A DNA stretch of 64,000 nucleotides. Source: Halorussus salilacus. GTDB taxonomy: Archaea > Halobacteriota > Halobacteria > Halobacteriales > Haladaptataceae. The notes below the pieces were generated by a model that was not told the DNA's origin, did no database searches, and worked only from the letters and a program-made list of their open reading frames with translations. The number at the start of each line of letters is the position of its first letter. Positions within the stretch are counted from its first letter, which is position 1. The stretch covers positions 248,001 through 312,000 of the forward strand of contig NZ_CP099993.1 in the NCBI RefSeq assembly GCF_024138125.1. Reading direction: 5' to 3'. Shown piece by piece: positions 7,385-15,540 of this stretch. The position numbers were made by a program, and so were the translations under genes.

Positions 7385-10264
7385 ATGACACGAAAATCAA
7401 GAAAGAAAGCAAGTGCAATAATCCTCTCGGCACTGATGGTGCTCTCGATAGCGGTCGCGGGAGTAGCACTCGGTGCGGACGTACAACGCGGCGGCGAGGA
7501 CCGCACGTTCAACCCGGGCGTCGGCGGACCCAACGACGTCGTCGTCTCCGAACAGAAACCGGTCGTCTTCCAAGGTGAAGACGACATCAACTTCGTCGGC
7601 GACAACGGTCAGCCGGTCGACCCGTCGACCCTCATCGGGGTCTCGGGTAACGCGGAGGGCGTGCCGCTCGAATCGCCCATCCCGCGCGACCAGGAGCTCG
7701 GCCAGTACGCCGCAAACGGCCGCAGCCAGAATCCCGGCGTGACCGTCCAGCGACCGCGCGTGACCGACCTCGAAGTGTTCAACGAGCGCGCAGTCGACGT
7801 GGAGGGCTCGTCGGTTCAGGAGGACGAGACGCTCCTGATCCGCGGCGAGTGGAACTTCCAGAACGCCGAGGACCTCTCGCTGACCGTCACCGACGAGGAC
7901 GGCAACGAAATTACCGGCGACGTGCTGACCGACACCGAGTCGCTCTCGGACGCCCAGCGCGAGGAGCTCACGGGGGCGTACGCCGAGTACCCCGAGAAGG
8001 TCGCTAACCCCGGCCAGCGCGGGACCGGGACCGGCATCGAGCACCTCCAGGGCGTCGGTCAGTTCGAGGAGGAACAGCTCCAGAACGCCAGCGTCGACGC
8101 CGCCTACTGGGCCATCGACCTGAGCGACCAGGACGCGGGCGACTACACCATCACCATCGACGGCTGGGACAACCTCGACTTCGATTCGGCGACCCGGTCG
8201 AGCGTCGTCTCGCTGACGACCGATAGGGACATCGCGCTCGACCTCGACGCAGACGCCGCCACCCGCGGCGAGAACGTCCGGTACACCGTCCGGGGTTCGA
8301 CCGCGGGTGCGAGCCACTACGTCACCATCGAGGACAACGACTTCCGGAACAACCAGGTCAACGAACAGGTCTTCCGCGACGTGGAGGACGTCGTCGACCG
8401 CGGGTCGGTCGACACCAACGACGACGGCGAGGCCGACTTCGCGTGGGCACAGATCGAGATAGACGAGGACACCGGTCTCGGGGTCGGTCAGATAGACACG
8501 ACGTTCCTCGACGACACGAACGTCGACGTCAACGTCTACGAGGCCGACAGAGAACTCGACGACATCGCCGACGACATCGGCGACACCGAGGACGACCGGA
8601 CGCTCGACGTCCAGCAGGGCACCCTCTCGATAGAGAGTCCCATGGGGACGTACATCGCCGGACAGGAGGTCGACCTGACCGGAACCGCCGCGCCCGGCGT
8701 CGACGACGTCGCCATCTACGTCCGCGACCAGGGCGACTGGGAGCTCGTGGACGTCAACGAGGACGGACAGTTCGACCAGAGCGACCTCATCAACGTCGAC
8801 TCCGACGGCGAGTGGGAGGAGCGCGACGTGACCCTCTCGCAGGCCAACGACATCCTGAGCATCCCCGGTCGATACCGCTTCGGCGTGGTCGAAGCCGAAG
8901 ACGTGGTCGGCCAGAACGACACGGTTCAGGAGACGCTGACCACGTCCGAGTTCAGCAGCGCCACCAGCGAGCAGACGTCCATCATCGTCGGCGAGCCGAC
9001 GCTCGGCGCCGGAAACGCCTCGCTCGCAGCGTCGCTCGGCGGCGCGCCGATGGCGATGCAGGACGACAACAACACCACGCTCGAACAGACCGAAGAGGAG
9101 TCCGAGTGGGTCTTCAGGACCTACAACGAAGAGGTCGCCGTCGAAGACGGCACCGTCGAGGTCGCGGGCGTCGCGCCCGGTCTCGACGAAGTGCTGGTCG
9201 TGATGGTCGACACGCGCGGGCGCGTCGTGACCGAGACCATCAGCGTCGACGACAACGACGTGTTCGAGGAGGACGACATCGAACTCATCACGCAGGAGGG
9301 CCGACAGCTCAACGAGGGCGAGGTCCGCGCCATGGTCATCGGACTCGGCAGGGACACCGTCGTCGGTGACGGCGTCCTTCCGGGCGAGGAGCGAGCCGAC
9401 CTCGCCGGACTCGAGAACTGGATTCAGTCGTTCGGTGCCGGTGGGCTGACACAGGCACAGGTCACCGAGCGCATCACCGACGAGACCACCGACGAGGCGG
9501 GGAGCGACGACCTGATGCTCCAACAGCAGTTCCGCTACGCCGACGCGCGAACCTCCGTCCAGAGCATCGCGCCCGAAGGGGAAGACTCGGACCTGACTCC
9601 GACCTTCCAGCGCCAGATCTCGCCCGTCGAAGCAGACGGGACGATGGTCGTGCAGGGGCTGACGAACCGCCAGCCCGACGACAACACCATCACCGTCGAG
9701 GTCATCGACGGTCCGAGCGCCGACGACTTCGACTCGGCAGCGACCGACGAATGGGACCGCACCGGCGTCTGGTCGGTGAACCTCAGCACCGAGGGCATCG
9801 AACCCGGCACGTACACCCTAGAAGTCGACGACGGCGATAACACCGACGTCGTCCAGTTCGAGGTCGTCGAACCGGGCGAGGCCGAGGAGACGACCCCGGC
9901 CGAGAACGAGACCGCAGACGAGGACAACGAGACGGAGACCGCAGACGAAAACGAGACTGCAGACGAGCTACCCAACACGCTCGAAATCAGTGCGGCCGAC
10001 GAGGACGACACCGTCACCTACACGATGGCGGTCGACGGGAACGTCGAGGTCGTCTCGGGCATCAACGCCACCGCAGCCGAGGAAGAACTCGCGGAGGGGA
10101 GCCTGACGGCCAGAACCTCCGGAACTGACTCGTTCGAGTTCGCGGGCCAGATAACCGAGTTCTCGGTCGAGGGTGACGCGGAAGTCCTCCTCAACGGCGA
10201 GGAGGTCGACCCCGACGAGGTCGCGAACGCGACTGCGGCCAACGACTCGGTCGTCGCTCCGTAG
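7385..10264 (+). CDS. S-layer-type surface glycoprotein lacking the usual PGF-CTERM anchor
   Basis: 959 residues, very acidic. A Sec signal peptide (about 1-31, cleavage near ALG-AD) is followed by the haloarchaeal surface-glycoprotein sequence PVVFQGEDDINFV near the mature start and several beta-sandwich domains. A Thr/Glu/Asn-rich stretch with repeated ETADE units (about 840-865) precedes a final domain of about 85 residues (from LPNTLEIS to LNGEEVDPDEV). That final module resembles one found at the ends of many haloarchaeal secreted proteins. Several NxT/NxS sequons fit N-glycosylation. The chain stops at SVVAP with no PGF motif, membrane helix or basic tail, so anchoring must differ from classic S-layer proteins. 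It may be secreted or held by partners. It ends 54 bp from the convergent RND gene. Confidence 0.85.
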   Translation: MTRKSRKKASAIILSALMVLSIAVAGVALGADVQRGGEDRTFNPGVGGPNDVVVSEQKPVVFQGEDDINFVGDNGQPVDPSTLIGVSGNAEGVPLESPIPRDQELGQYAANGRSQNPGVTVQRPRVTDLEVFNERAVDVEGSSVQEDETLLIRGEWNFQNAEDLSLTVTDEDGNEITGDVLTDTESLSDAQREELTGAYAEYPEKVANPGQRGTGTGIEHLQGVGQFEEEQLQNASVDAAYWAIDLSDQDAGDYTITIDGWDNLDFDSATRSSVVSLTTDRDIALDLDADAATRGENVRYTVRGSTAGASHYVTIEDNDFRNNQVNEQVFRDVEDVVDRGSVDTNDDGEADFAWAQIEIDEDTGLGVGQIDTTFLDDTNVDVNVYEADRELDDIADDIGDTEDDRTLDVQQGTLSIESPMGTYIAGQEVDLTGTAAPGVDDVAIYVRDQGDWELVDVNEDGQFDQSDLINVDSDGEWEERDVTLSQANDILSIPGRYRFGVVEAEDVVGQNDTVQETLTTSEFSSATSEQTSIIVGEPTLGAGNASLAASLGGAPMAMQDDNNTTLEQTEEESEWVFRTYNEEVAVEDGTVEVAGVAPGLDEVLVVMVDTRGRVVTETISVDDNDVFEEDDIELITQEGRQLNEGEVRAMVIGLGRDTVVGDGVLPGEERADLAGLENWIQSFGAGGLTQAQVTERITDETTDEAGSDDLMLQQQFRYADARTSVQSIAPEGEDSDLTPTFQRQISPVEADGTMVVQGLTNRQPDDNTITVEVIDGPSADDFDSAATDEWDRTGVWSVNLSTEGIEPGTYTLEVDDGDNTDVVQFEVVEPGEAEETTPAENETADEDNETETADENETADELPNTLEISAADEDDTVTYTMAVDGNVEVVSGINATAAEEELAEGSLTARTSGTDSFEFAGQITEFSVEGDAEVLLNGEEVDPDEVANATAANDSVVAP

Positions 10265-10318
10265 GACGGCCGGTACAGCCAGCGAACCGACTTTCGGTTT
10301 CGATTTTTCGACCCGCGC
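10265..10318. terminator. Convergent intergenic region with T-rich tract
   Basis: Short spacer between the convergent glycoprotein and RND genes. It contains runs such as TTTCGGTTTCGATTTTTC, suitable for archaeal oligo-T termination on the plus strand. Confidence 0.4.
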
Positions 10319-12982
10319 TCAGCCACCGACCAGTCGGACCCACGTCACGAGCACAGACGGGAGGACCAGAATCGACGCGAGGTAGGCGTAGACCACGCTG
10401 AGCGCCGTGAGCAGTCCGAACTGGCCGATGGCCGGGAACACCGCCAGCACGAGGACGCCGATGCCGAAGACGGTCGTCAGCATGCTCCCCGTCAGCGCGC
10501 CGCCGGTACCGACGAGCGTCCGGTCGAGCGCCGCGAGGGCGCGCGCGCCCTCGCGGCGCGGTCGCTCGGTCCTCGGAGTTCGGCCGGTCGTCGGCACTCC
10601 CGTCCCGGCGTTCGAGACCAGCGCGCCGTCCGGCGCGCTGGTCTCGCCGTCCGAGGCCCAGTCGCCTCTCGGCTCCTGCGCCTCCCTATCCGAGGCCCAG
10701 TCGCCTTTCGGCTCCTGCGCCTCCCTATCCGAGGCCCAGTCGCCTCTCGACTCCTGCGCCTCGCGCTCCTCGAACTCGTCGACGAACCGGTGGACGACGT
10801 GGACCGAGTAATCGATGCCCAGACCGATGGTGATTGCGAGCACCGTCGCGGTGAAGGCGTTGAGCGAGATGCCGACCGCGCGCATCGTCCCCGCGAGCGC
10901 CGCGACGGTGACGACGATTGGGACGAAGTTGGCGACGCCCAGCGAGGGGCGACCGAGGAGGGCCGCGTACACTGCGACGAGGAAGGCCGCGGTTCCGACG
11001 AGCGCGACCGCGAGGCTGACGATTGCCGACTCGAAGATGAGGTCCGAGATGGCCTGAAACACCACGATGTTGCCGGTCGCGGTCGCCTCGTACCGGAACC
11101 GGTCGGCGACCGTCCGGGCGTCGGCGGTGACCTCGCGCTGGTCGGCGTCGCCCCGCACCGAGTAGACCACCCGGGCGCTGCGGCGGTCCTCGGTGAGGTA
11201 CTGGCTCGCCAGCGGGGCGTACTCCGAGTCCAACAGCGCGTCGTAGACGGCGTCGAGGTCGCGGTCCGGGATGCCGTTGCCGTCGCGGTCGTTTCGCGCG
11301 ACGAGTCGCGCGAACTCGGGGTCGGTCGCGGCGAGCGACTCGACGACCGTGAGGATGCTCTGCTCGCTCGCGTGGCGGCCGTCGCGCACGAAGGTCTCCG
11401 GCGGGTCCTCGCCCGCGCGGTGGAGGGCTTCGAGCGCGGTGTCGCGTCCCATCGGCCCCTCGACGTAGACCACCACCTGCTCGTCCTCGCTCGTCTCGAA
11501 GTTGGCTTCGAGGAAATTGATATCGCGAGTGACGGTGTACTCGTCGGGCCTGAACGGTTCGGGGAGCCCGTCGAGGTAGGCGGGCGTCTCCTCGGGCGGC
11601 AGGAACTGCTCGTCGGAGAAGGAGGTGTCCACCCCGGTCGCGTACCCCGCGGCCCCGGCGGTGAGGAGCGCGGTCATCAGGAGGAAGACGAGAGGTGCGC
11701 GACGCGAGATGCCGACGCCGACGGTCAGGGCCGCGGCGAGCGACGACCCCTCGGAACCGAGCGGCGACTGGCTGAGCGTGGGAATCGGATACCGCTCGCG
11801 GGCCCGGTCGAGCAGGACCTTCGCGGCGGGGAGGAACACCCCGAACACGAGCGCGGTGAACACGATGCCGACGCTGGCGACCAGCCCGAAGTCCCGGATG
11901 GGAATCAGTTGGCTCGTGAGGTTCGACGCGAAGCCGATGACCGACGTGGCGGTCACGATGAAGAACGCGACCAGTAGCTGGTCGGTCGCCCTGCGCATCG
12001 CCGCGCCCGGCAGGTCGGTCCCGCCGAAGACGGCGGGGCCGCGGTCGGCCGACTCGCCGAGGAGGTCCCGGCGGTCCTCGCGGTAGCGATTCACCGCGTG
12101 GATGCCGAAGTCGATGCCGACCGCGAGCAGGAGCGGCGGCACCGCGATGAGGATCTGGTTGAACGCGACGCCAGCGAACCCCATGAAGCCGAAGGTCCAG
12201 ATTATCGCCATGACGAGCGCGACGACCCCGAGAAGGAGGTCGGCGAGGTCGCGGTAGGCGACGACGAGGAAGGCGACGATGAGGACCGCCGCCGCGGGCA
12301 CGACGACGAGCAGGGTGTCTCCGATGACGTTCTCGAACTCCGCGGCGATGATTCCCGCGCCGAACACCCGGACGTCGCCCCCGACGGACGCGGCGACCGA
12401 CTGCATCTCGCGCTGGATGGCGGTGAGGGGGTCGGTTCCGGCCGTCTGTTCGCCCGCGTCGAATTCCGGGACGGCGTGCTCGACGACCGTGATGCTCGCG
12501 CTCGCGGAGGCGGCGCGGGGATTGAAGTCCTCGCTCAGCAGGCGCTCGAACGACGGATTCTCGCTCGCGGCCGTCCGGACCGCGGCCTCGATTCGGGCGG
12601 GACTCGCGCGCTCGACCGCCCGGAGTTGCTCCTCGGCCGTGGTCGCCTCGGGGTCGAGCGTGGTGGCGACGACGTTCGCCGGGCCGGTCGTCTCGACGAT
12701 TCGGAGGCCGGGGCGTCGTTCGAGCCGATGCTGGAGCGTGAGCATCCGGACCAGCGCGGGCTTCGAGACGACGTTCTCGCCGGTGTGGATGAGCTGAGTC
12801 GAGGTGGCTCCCGGCGCGAAAGCGGGGTCGAACTCGCGGTTGACGGCGTCGAGCGCGGTCTGCTCGGGCACGTCCTCTCCGAACTGCTCGGTGCCCGACT
12901 CGGTGGAGACGCTCCCCGTGCCGACCGCGAAGACCGCGGTCAGGAGCAGGAACGCGGCGACGACCCGGCCCGGCCGGTTCAC
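10319..12982 (-). CDS. RND-superfamily (MMPL-type) membrane exporter
   Basis: About 887 residues. It is built as two halves, each with one N-terminal helix, a large extracellular domain and five clustered helices, the standard RND layout. The first half carries the SSD-like helices (TLLVVVPAAAVLIVAFLVV onward), the second ends with VVYAYLASILVLPSVLVTW. Substrate unknown; related proteins export lipids or polyketides by proton exchange. A cytoplasmic linker in the second half is expanded by three 13-residue repeats (EAQEPKGDWAS type; 39-bp DNA repeats) and two perfect palindromes. The start is odd: upstream of the chosen GTG (12980-12982) the frame continues as LDYQRVIDRLDGYIV, which looks like genuine family N-terminus, but no start codon is found before a stop. 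A short frameshift or non-standard start is possible. Confidence 0.85.
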   Translation of the reverse strand: MNRPGRVVAAFLLLTAVFAVGTGSVSTESGTEQFGEDVPEQTALDAVNREFDPAFAPGATSTQLIHTGENVVSKPALVRMLTLQHRLERRPGLRIVETTGPANVVATTLDPEATTAEEQLRAVERASPARIEAAVRTAASENPSFERLLSEDFNPRAASASASITVVEHAVPEFDAGEQTAGTDPLTAIQREMQSVAASVGGDVRVFGAGIIAAEFENVIGDTLLVVVPAAAVLIVAFLVVAYRDLADLLLGVVALVMAIIWTFGFMGFAGVAFNQILIAVPPLLLAVGIDFGIHAVNRYREDRRDLLGESADRGPAVFGGTDLPGAAMRRATDQLLVAFFIVTATSVIGFASNLTSQLIPIRDFGLVASVGIVFTALVFGVFLPAAKVLLDRARERYPIPTLSQSPLGSEGSSLAAALTVGVGISRRAPLVFLLMTALLTAGAAGYATGVDTSFSDEQFLPPEETPAYLDGLPEPFRPDEYTVTRDINFLEANFETSEDEQVVVYVEGPMGRDTALEALHRAGEDPPETFVRDGRHASEQSILTVVESLAATDPEFARLVARNDRDGNGIPDRDLDAVYDALLDSEYAPLASQYLTEDRRSARVVYSVRGDADQREVTADARTVADRFRYEATATGNIVVFQAISDLIFESAIVSLAVALVGTAAFLVAVYAALLGRPSLGVANFVPIVVTVAALAGTMRAVGISLNAFTATVLAITIGLGIDYSVHVVHRFVDEFEEREAQESRGDWASDREAQEPKGDWASDREAQEPRGDWASDGETSAPDGALVSNAGTGVPTTGRTPRTERPRREGARALAALDRTLVGTGGALTGSMLTTVFGIGVLVLAVFPAIGQFGLLTALSVVYAYLASILVLPSVLVTWVRLVGG
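10528..10559. repeat. Perfect palindrome, 16-nt arms, no loop
   Basis: Inside the RND gene; encodes part of the linker REGARALAALDR on the minus strand. Confidence 0.9.
10613..10646. repeat. Perfect hairpin, 16-nt arms, 2-nt loop
   Basis: Inside the RND gene linker, 54 bp from the previous palindrome; encodes ETSAPDGALVS on the minus strand. Confidence 0.9.
10648..10762. repeat. Three 39-bp tandem repeats in the RND gene
   Basis: Each unit encodes 13 residues of the type REAQEPKGDWASD; the units differ by only a few bases. They expand the same linker that carries the two palindromes. Confidence 0.85.
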
Positions 12983-13190
12983 GATGTAGCCGTCGAGTCG
13001 GTCGATGACGCGCTGGTAGTCGAGTCGCAGAGTTCCACCCCCGATTCGGATTGGCTACTACGGCGACCGTGAAAGGTGCGCGGGTGATATGTAATTCGGG
13101 TGTGGGTTCGGAGAATCGGACCGGCTGTGTTCGAGTTAGCGAGTAGTACGAATTTACAGAACTCCGTGAACTGCGCTCGCACGTCACAAA

Positions 13191-13405
13191 TGAGGACCGC
13201 AGGCCACGCCCTCCCCAACCGATTCCGTCGCTCACGCCTTCGGCGTTCGCTCGGTCATCCCTCGCGCGGAGTAGGCGCGGCACAAGGCCGCGCCAGCGCG
13301 CGCCGTGACTCACGGACGAGGGTTCGCGAAATTCGACGTGTTTCGTGGCGCGTGGCCTGCGGTCGCGGTGCGGTTTCATAGGTACCGAGAGCAGCTAGCT
13401 TCTGC
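13191..13405. repeat. Long inverted-repeat element, copy 1
   Basis: Left arm at 13195-13209 and right arm at 13350-13364 pair perfectly over 15 nt (core GACCGCAGGCCACGC) with about 140 nt between. The right border continues into GCGGTGCGGT, then CATAGGTACC and AGCTAGCT. The same borders recur near 56.84 and 57.3 kb. No transposase is encoded. The gap from 12983 to 13550 is otherwise gene-free. Confidence 0.7.
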
Positions 13406-13500
13406 TCGAATCGTCTGGTCCAAATGTTGCGAAGCGAGCGCCGACCAGATATCCCGCAGAGCAACCGCGAGCGTCCGGAGGCTTTCGAGGACTTCCCAGT
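13395..13500. repeat. Partial third copy of the structured GGCTTTC element
   Basis: The 3' half is clearly related to the full copies at 22.5 and 60.6 kb: AGATATCCCGC, then GCAACCGCGAGCG, then GGAGGCTTTCGAGGAC. The inner stem is kept (TCTGGTC near 13420 pairs with GACCAGA near 13445). The outer 5' arm is missing and replaced by the border of the long inverted-repeat element. Confidence 0.55.
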
Positions 13501-13550
13501 AACGAGTGCGCTGACGAACACTACAGAACGGAACGACCCTCGAAACGCGT

Positions 13551-14765
13551 CTAGATGTAGTCCTTCACGCTGGTGTGGACGCCCATCGACTCGAAGGTCT
13601 CCTCCAGAGCGTCGAGCACCACCGCGAGGTCCTGCTGGAGGTCGTACTCCCGGTACTTCCCGCCCGCAGACCCCTCGTTGATCTCGGTGACGTTCAGGAT
13701 GCCCAGCATCGCGAGGTCGTCCAGATGCTCGCGGAGCCACCGGGCGGTCAGGGGGTCGCGCTGGGCGGCCTCGGACAGCGACTTGTAACGAGTGTAGATT
13801 TCGCGCGAGCGAGCGGGCGTGTCGTTCTCGGCTTCGAGGGTGGCCAGCGCGTAGACCACGAGGCGCTCGTGGTCGTTGAGGTCGGCGATGCCCCGGGCGA
13901 CCTGCTCGCGTTCGAGGAGCTCCCGGCCCCGGCGGACGTGCTGTTCGGTGACCCGCTTCTCGTTCTCCTCGCGGGCGAGGTCCCCGGCCTTGAGCAGGAG
14001 GTCGAGCGCCTTGCGGGCGTCGCCCGACTCCTGCGCGCCGAACGCGGCGCAGAGCGGGACCACGTCGTCGGTCAGGACGCCCTCCTTGAACGCCACGTTC
14101 TTGCGCTGTTCGAGGACAGCGCGGAGTTCGTTGGCGTCGTAGGTCGAGAAGGAGATGGCGCGTTCACAGAGCGACGAGCGGACCTTCGGGGAGAGCGAAT
14201 CGCGGAAGGTGAGGTCGTTGGAGATGCCGATGAGGCCGATTCGTGCCTCGGTGAGGTTCTCGTTCTCTCGGGCGCGCGAGAGCTGATAGAGGATTGAGTC
14301 GTCCTTGAGGTGGTCGATCTCGTCGAGCACGACGAGGACGATGCCCCCGTGGGAGTCGAGTTCCTCCCACATGAGGTCGTACACCTGCGAGCGGGAGTAG
14401 CCCGTCTCGCTGATGTGGCTCGACGGGGGTCGCATCGCGTTGACGAGGTGGCTCGCGACCCGGTAGGAGGAGTTGAGGCCGTCGCAGTTGACGATCTCGG
14501 TCCGGACCTCGAGGTCCTCGTACTCGTCGGCGTTGTCTTCGAGCTTGTTCAGCAGGAACCGCGTGGCGGCGGTCTTGCCCACCCCGGCCTTGCCGTAGAG
14601 GAAGATGTTGTCGGGTTGCTCGCCGTAGATGGCGGGCTGGAGCGCCCCGTGGTACTCCTCCAGTTCGTCGTCGCGCCCGACGAGCGTGTCGGGCGTGTAG
14701 TCGTCCAGCAAGGCTTCGCGGTTGGTGTAGGGAGAGTACTCGCGGACGAAGTCGAACGAACCCAT
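13551..14765 (-). CDS. cdc6: Orc1/Cdc6-family replication initiator
   Basis: 404 residues from the ATG that begins MGSFDFVREY, which fits family starts better than an ATG 45 bp further upstream. An AAA+ ATPase domain carries Walker A GKAGVGKT (58-65), Walker B VLVVLDEID (143-151) and sensor regions. A C-terminal winged helix follows (about 300-404). These proteins bind origin recognition boxes and load the MCM helicase. The gene lies directly beside a region with inverted ORB-like repeats and an AT-rich core, the usual arrangement of an initiator with its own origin. Haloarchaea carry many paralogues, so this may be a secondary origin. Confidence 0.93.
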   Translation of the reverse strand: MGSFDFVREYSPYTNREALLDDYTPDTLVGRDDELEEYHGALQPAIYGEQPDNIFLYGKAGVGKTAATRFLLNKLEDNADEYEDLEVRTEIVNCDGLNSSYRVASHLVNAMRPPSSHISETGYSRSQVYDLMWEELDSHGGIVLVVLDEIDHLKDDSILYQLSRARENENLTEARIGLIGISNDLTFRDSLSPKVRSSLCERAISFSTYDANELRAVLEQRKNVAFKEGVLTDDVVPLCAAFGAQESGDARKALDLLLKAGDLAREENEKRVTEQHVRRGRELLEREQVARGIADLNDHERLVVYALATLEAENDTPARSREIYTRYKSLSEAAQRDPLTARWLREHLDDLAMLGILNVTEINEGSAGGKYREYDLQQDLAVVLDALEETFESMGVHTSVKDYI

Positions 14766-14857
14766 TACTCGCCGGATTTCGCGGGGCGGCCTTGAAGGTG
14801 TCGAAACCACCCGTTCCGCTGATTCCGCTGATTCGTCTGAGTCGTTTATTTAAAAAT

Positions 14858-14881
14858 GACCCCCACCCCATCGTTCCGCTG
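14858..14881 (-). promoter_or_regulatory. ORB-like element 1
   Basis: On the minus strand reads CAGCGGAACGA, then T, then GGGGTGGGGG. It matches element 2 at 22 of 24 positions in opposite orientation. The layout (CAGYGGAAC followed by a G-run) resembles haloarchaeal origin recognition boxes. Confidence 0.75.
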
Positions 14882-14929
14882 TAGGTGGCGCGAGAGGGTG
14901 GGGTGGGGGGTGCGGTGGACGGGCGGTCT

Positions 14930-15010
14930 CTAGAAATAGGAACCTTCTTGTCCTAGACGAGATAACCATACCCGTAAACTAGTCAAAAAAGACTATTTCG
15001 ACTACATCGC
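14930..15010. other. AT-rich candidate unwinding element
   Basis: The most AT-rich stretch between the two ORB-like boxes. It includes AGTCAAAAAAGACT, a small dyad around an A-run. Position and composition fit a duplex unwinding element. Confidence 0.55.
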
Positions 15011-15072
15011 CGCGGAAATAACTCCGAAACGCCCGGCACGCACCGACCCCCACCCCCCTCCCACGAGGAATT

Positions 15073-15096
15073 CAGCGGAACGACGGGGTGGGGGAC
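15073..15096 (+). promoter_or_regulatory. ORB-like element 2
   Basis: CAGCGGAACGAC followed by GGGGTGGGGG; inverted relative to element 1, with 191 bp between them. The inward-facing pair brackets the AT-rich core. Confidence 0.75.
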
Positions 15097-15149
15097 TTTA
15101 TAAACGAACTCCGACAGACGAAACACCGGAAATGGCGGTTACTCGTGAC

Positions 15150-15216
15150 ACACCCACATCACTCCCACGATACACCCACATCACCCCCCACGATACACCC
15201 ACATCACCCCCACGAT
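15150..15216. repeat. Three tandem 22-23 bp repeats beside the origin
   Basis: Units begin ACACCCACATCAC and end CCACGAT, with only one or two changes. Iteron-like, on the far side of ORB-like element 2 from the initiator gene. Confidence 0.8.
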
Positions 15217-15540
15217 GAGTCCACGACTCTCACGATTCGGGAGGGTACACCTATCGCACCAGAAGCCACGCAGTTCCGCCGAAAGGCGGCAGTGGGAAAG
15301 GCCTGCCGGATAAGCAGTCTTGACGTGATTTGCCGCCACGTACGATTATTCAAACAGTTATTATAAATATCGGGGTTTATTACTGAACCCTGGCACTACT
15401 TCCGACGCGAATAGCGACCCCCGAGAACCGCACATCGGGTCGAGAGGCCGAAATCGAGAGACCGAAATCGGAGGTCGAACCCGAGGGGTCGAACCCGAGA
15501 GGTCGAAATCGAGAGACCGAAACGACGACTCATCCCCGGT

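Larger units (their letters stand above)
14766..15540. other. Putative replication origin region next to orc1/cdc6
   Basis: Contains no convincing gene. From the initiator side it holds a half ORB-like string near 14812, ORB-like box 1 (14858-14881), a G-rich tract, an AT-rich segment (about 14930-15010), a C-rich tract, an inverted ORB-like box 2 (15073-15096), and three 22-23 bp tandem repeats (15150-15216). Toward 15540 there are loose repeats of GTCGAAATCGAGAGACCG. Confidence 0.75.

Noticed and set aside
7093-7605. 170-codon minus-strand ORF before and into the surface glycoprotein gene
   Set aside because: It overlaps the signal peptide region of a strong gene and has no recognisable protein features.
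15088-15366. 92-codon ORF in the origin region
   Set aside because: It is made largely of the tandem repeats (His/Pro/Thr runs) and shows no family features or promoter.
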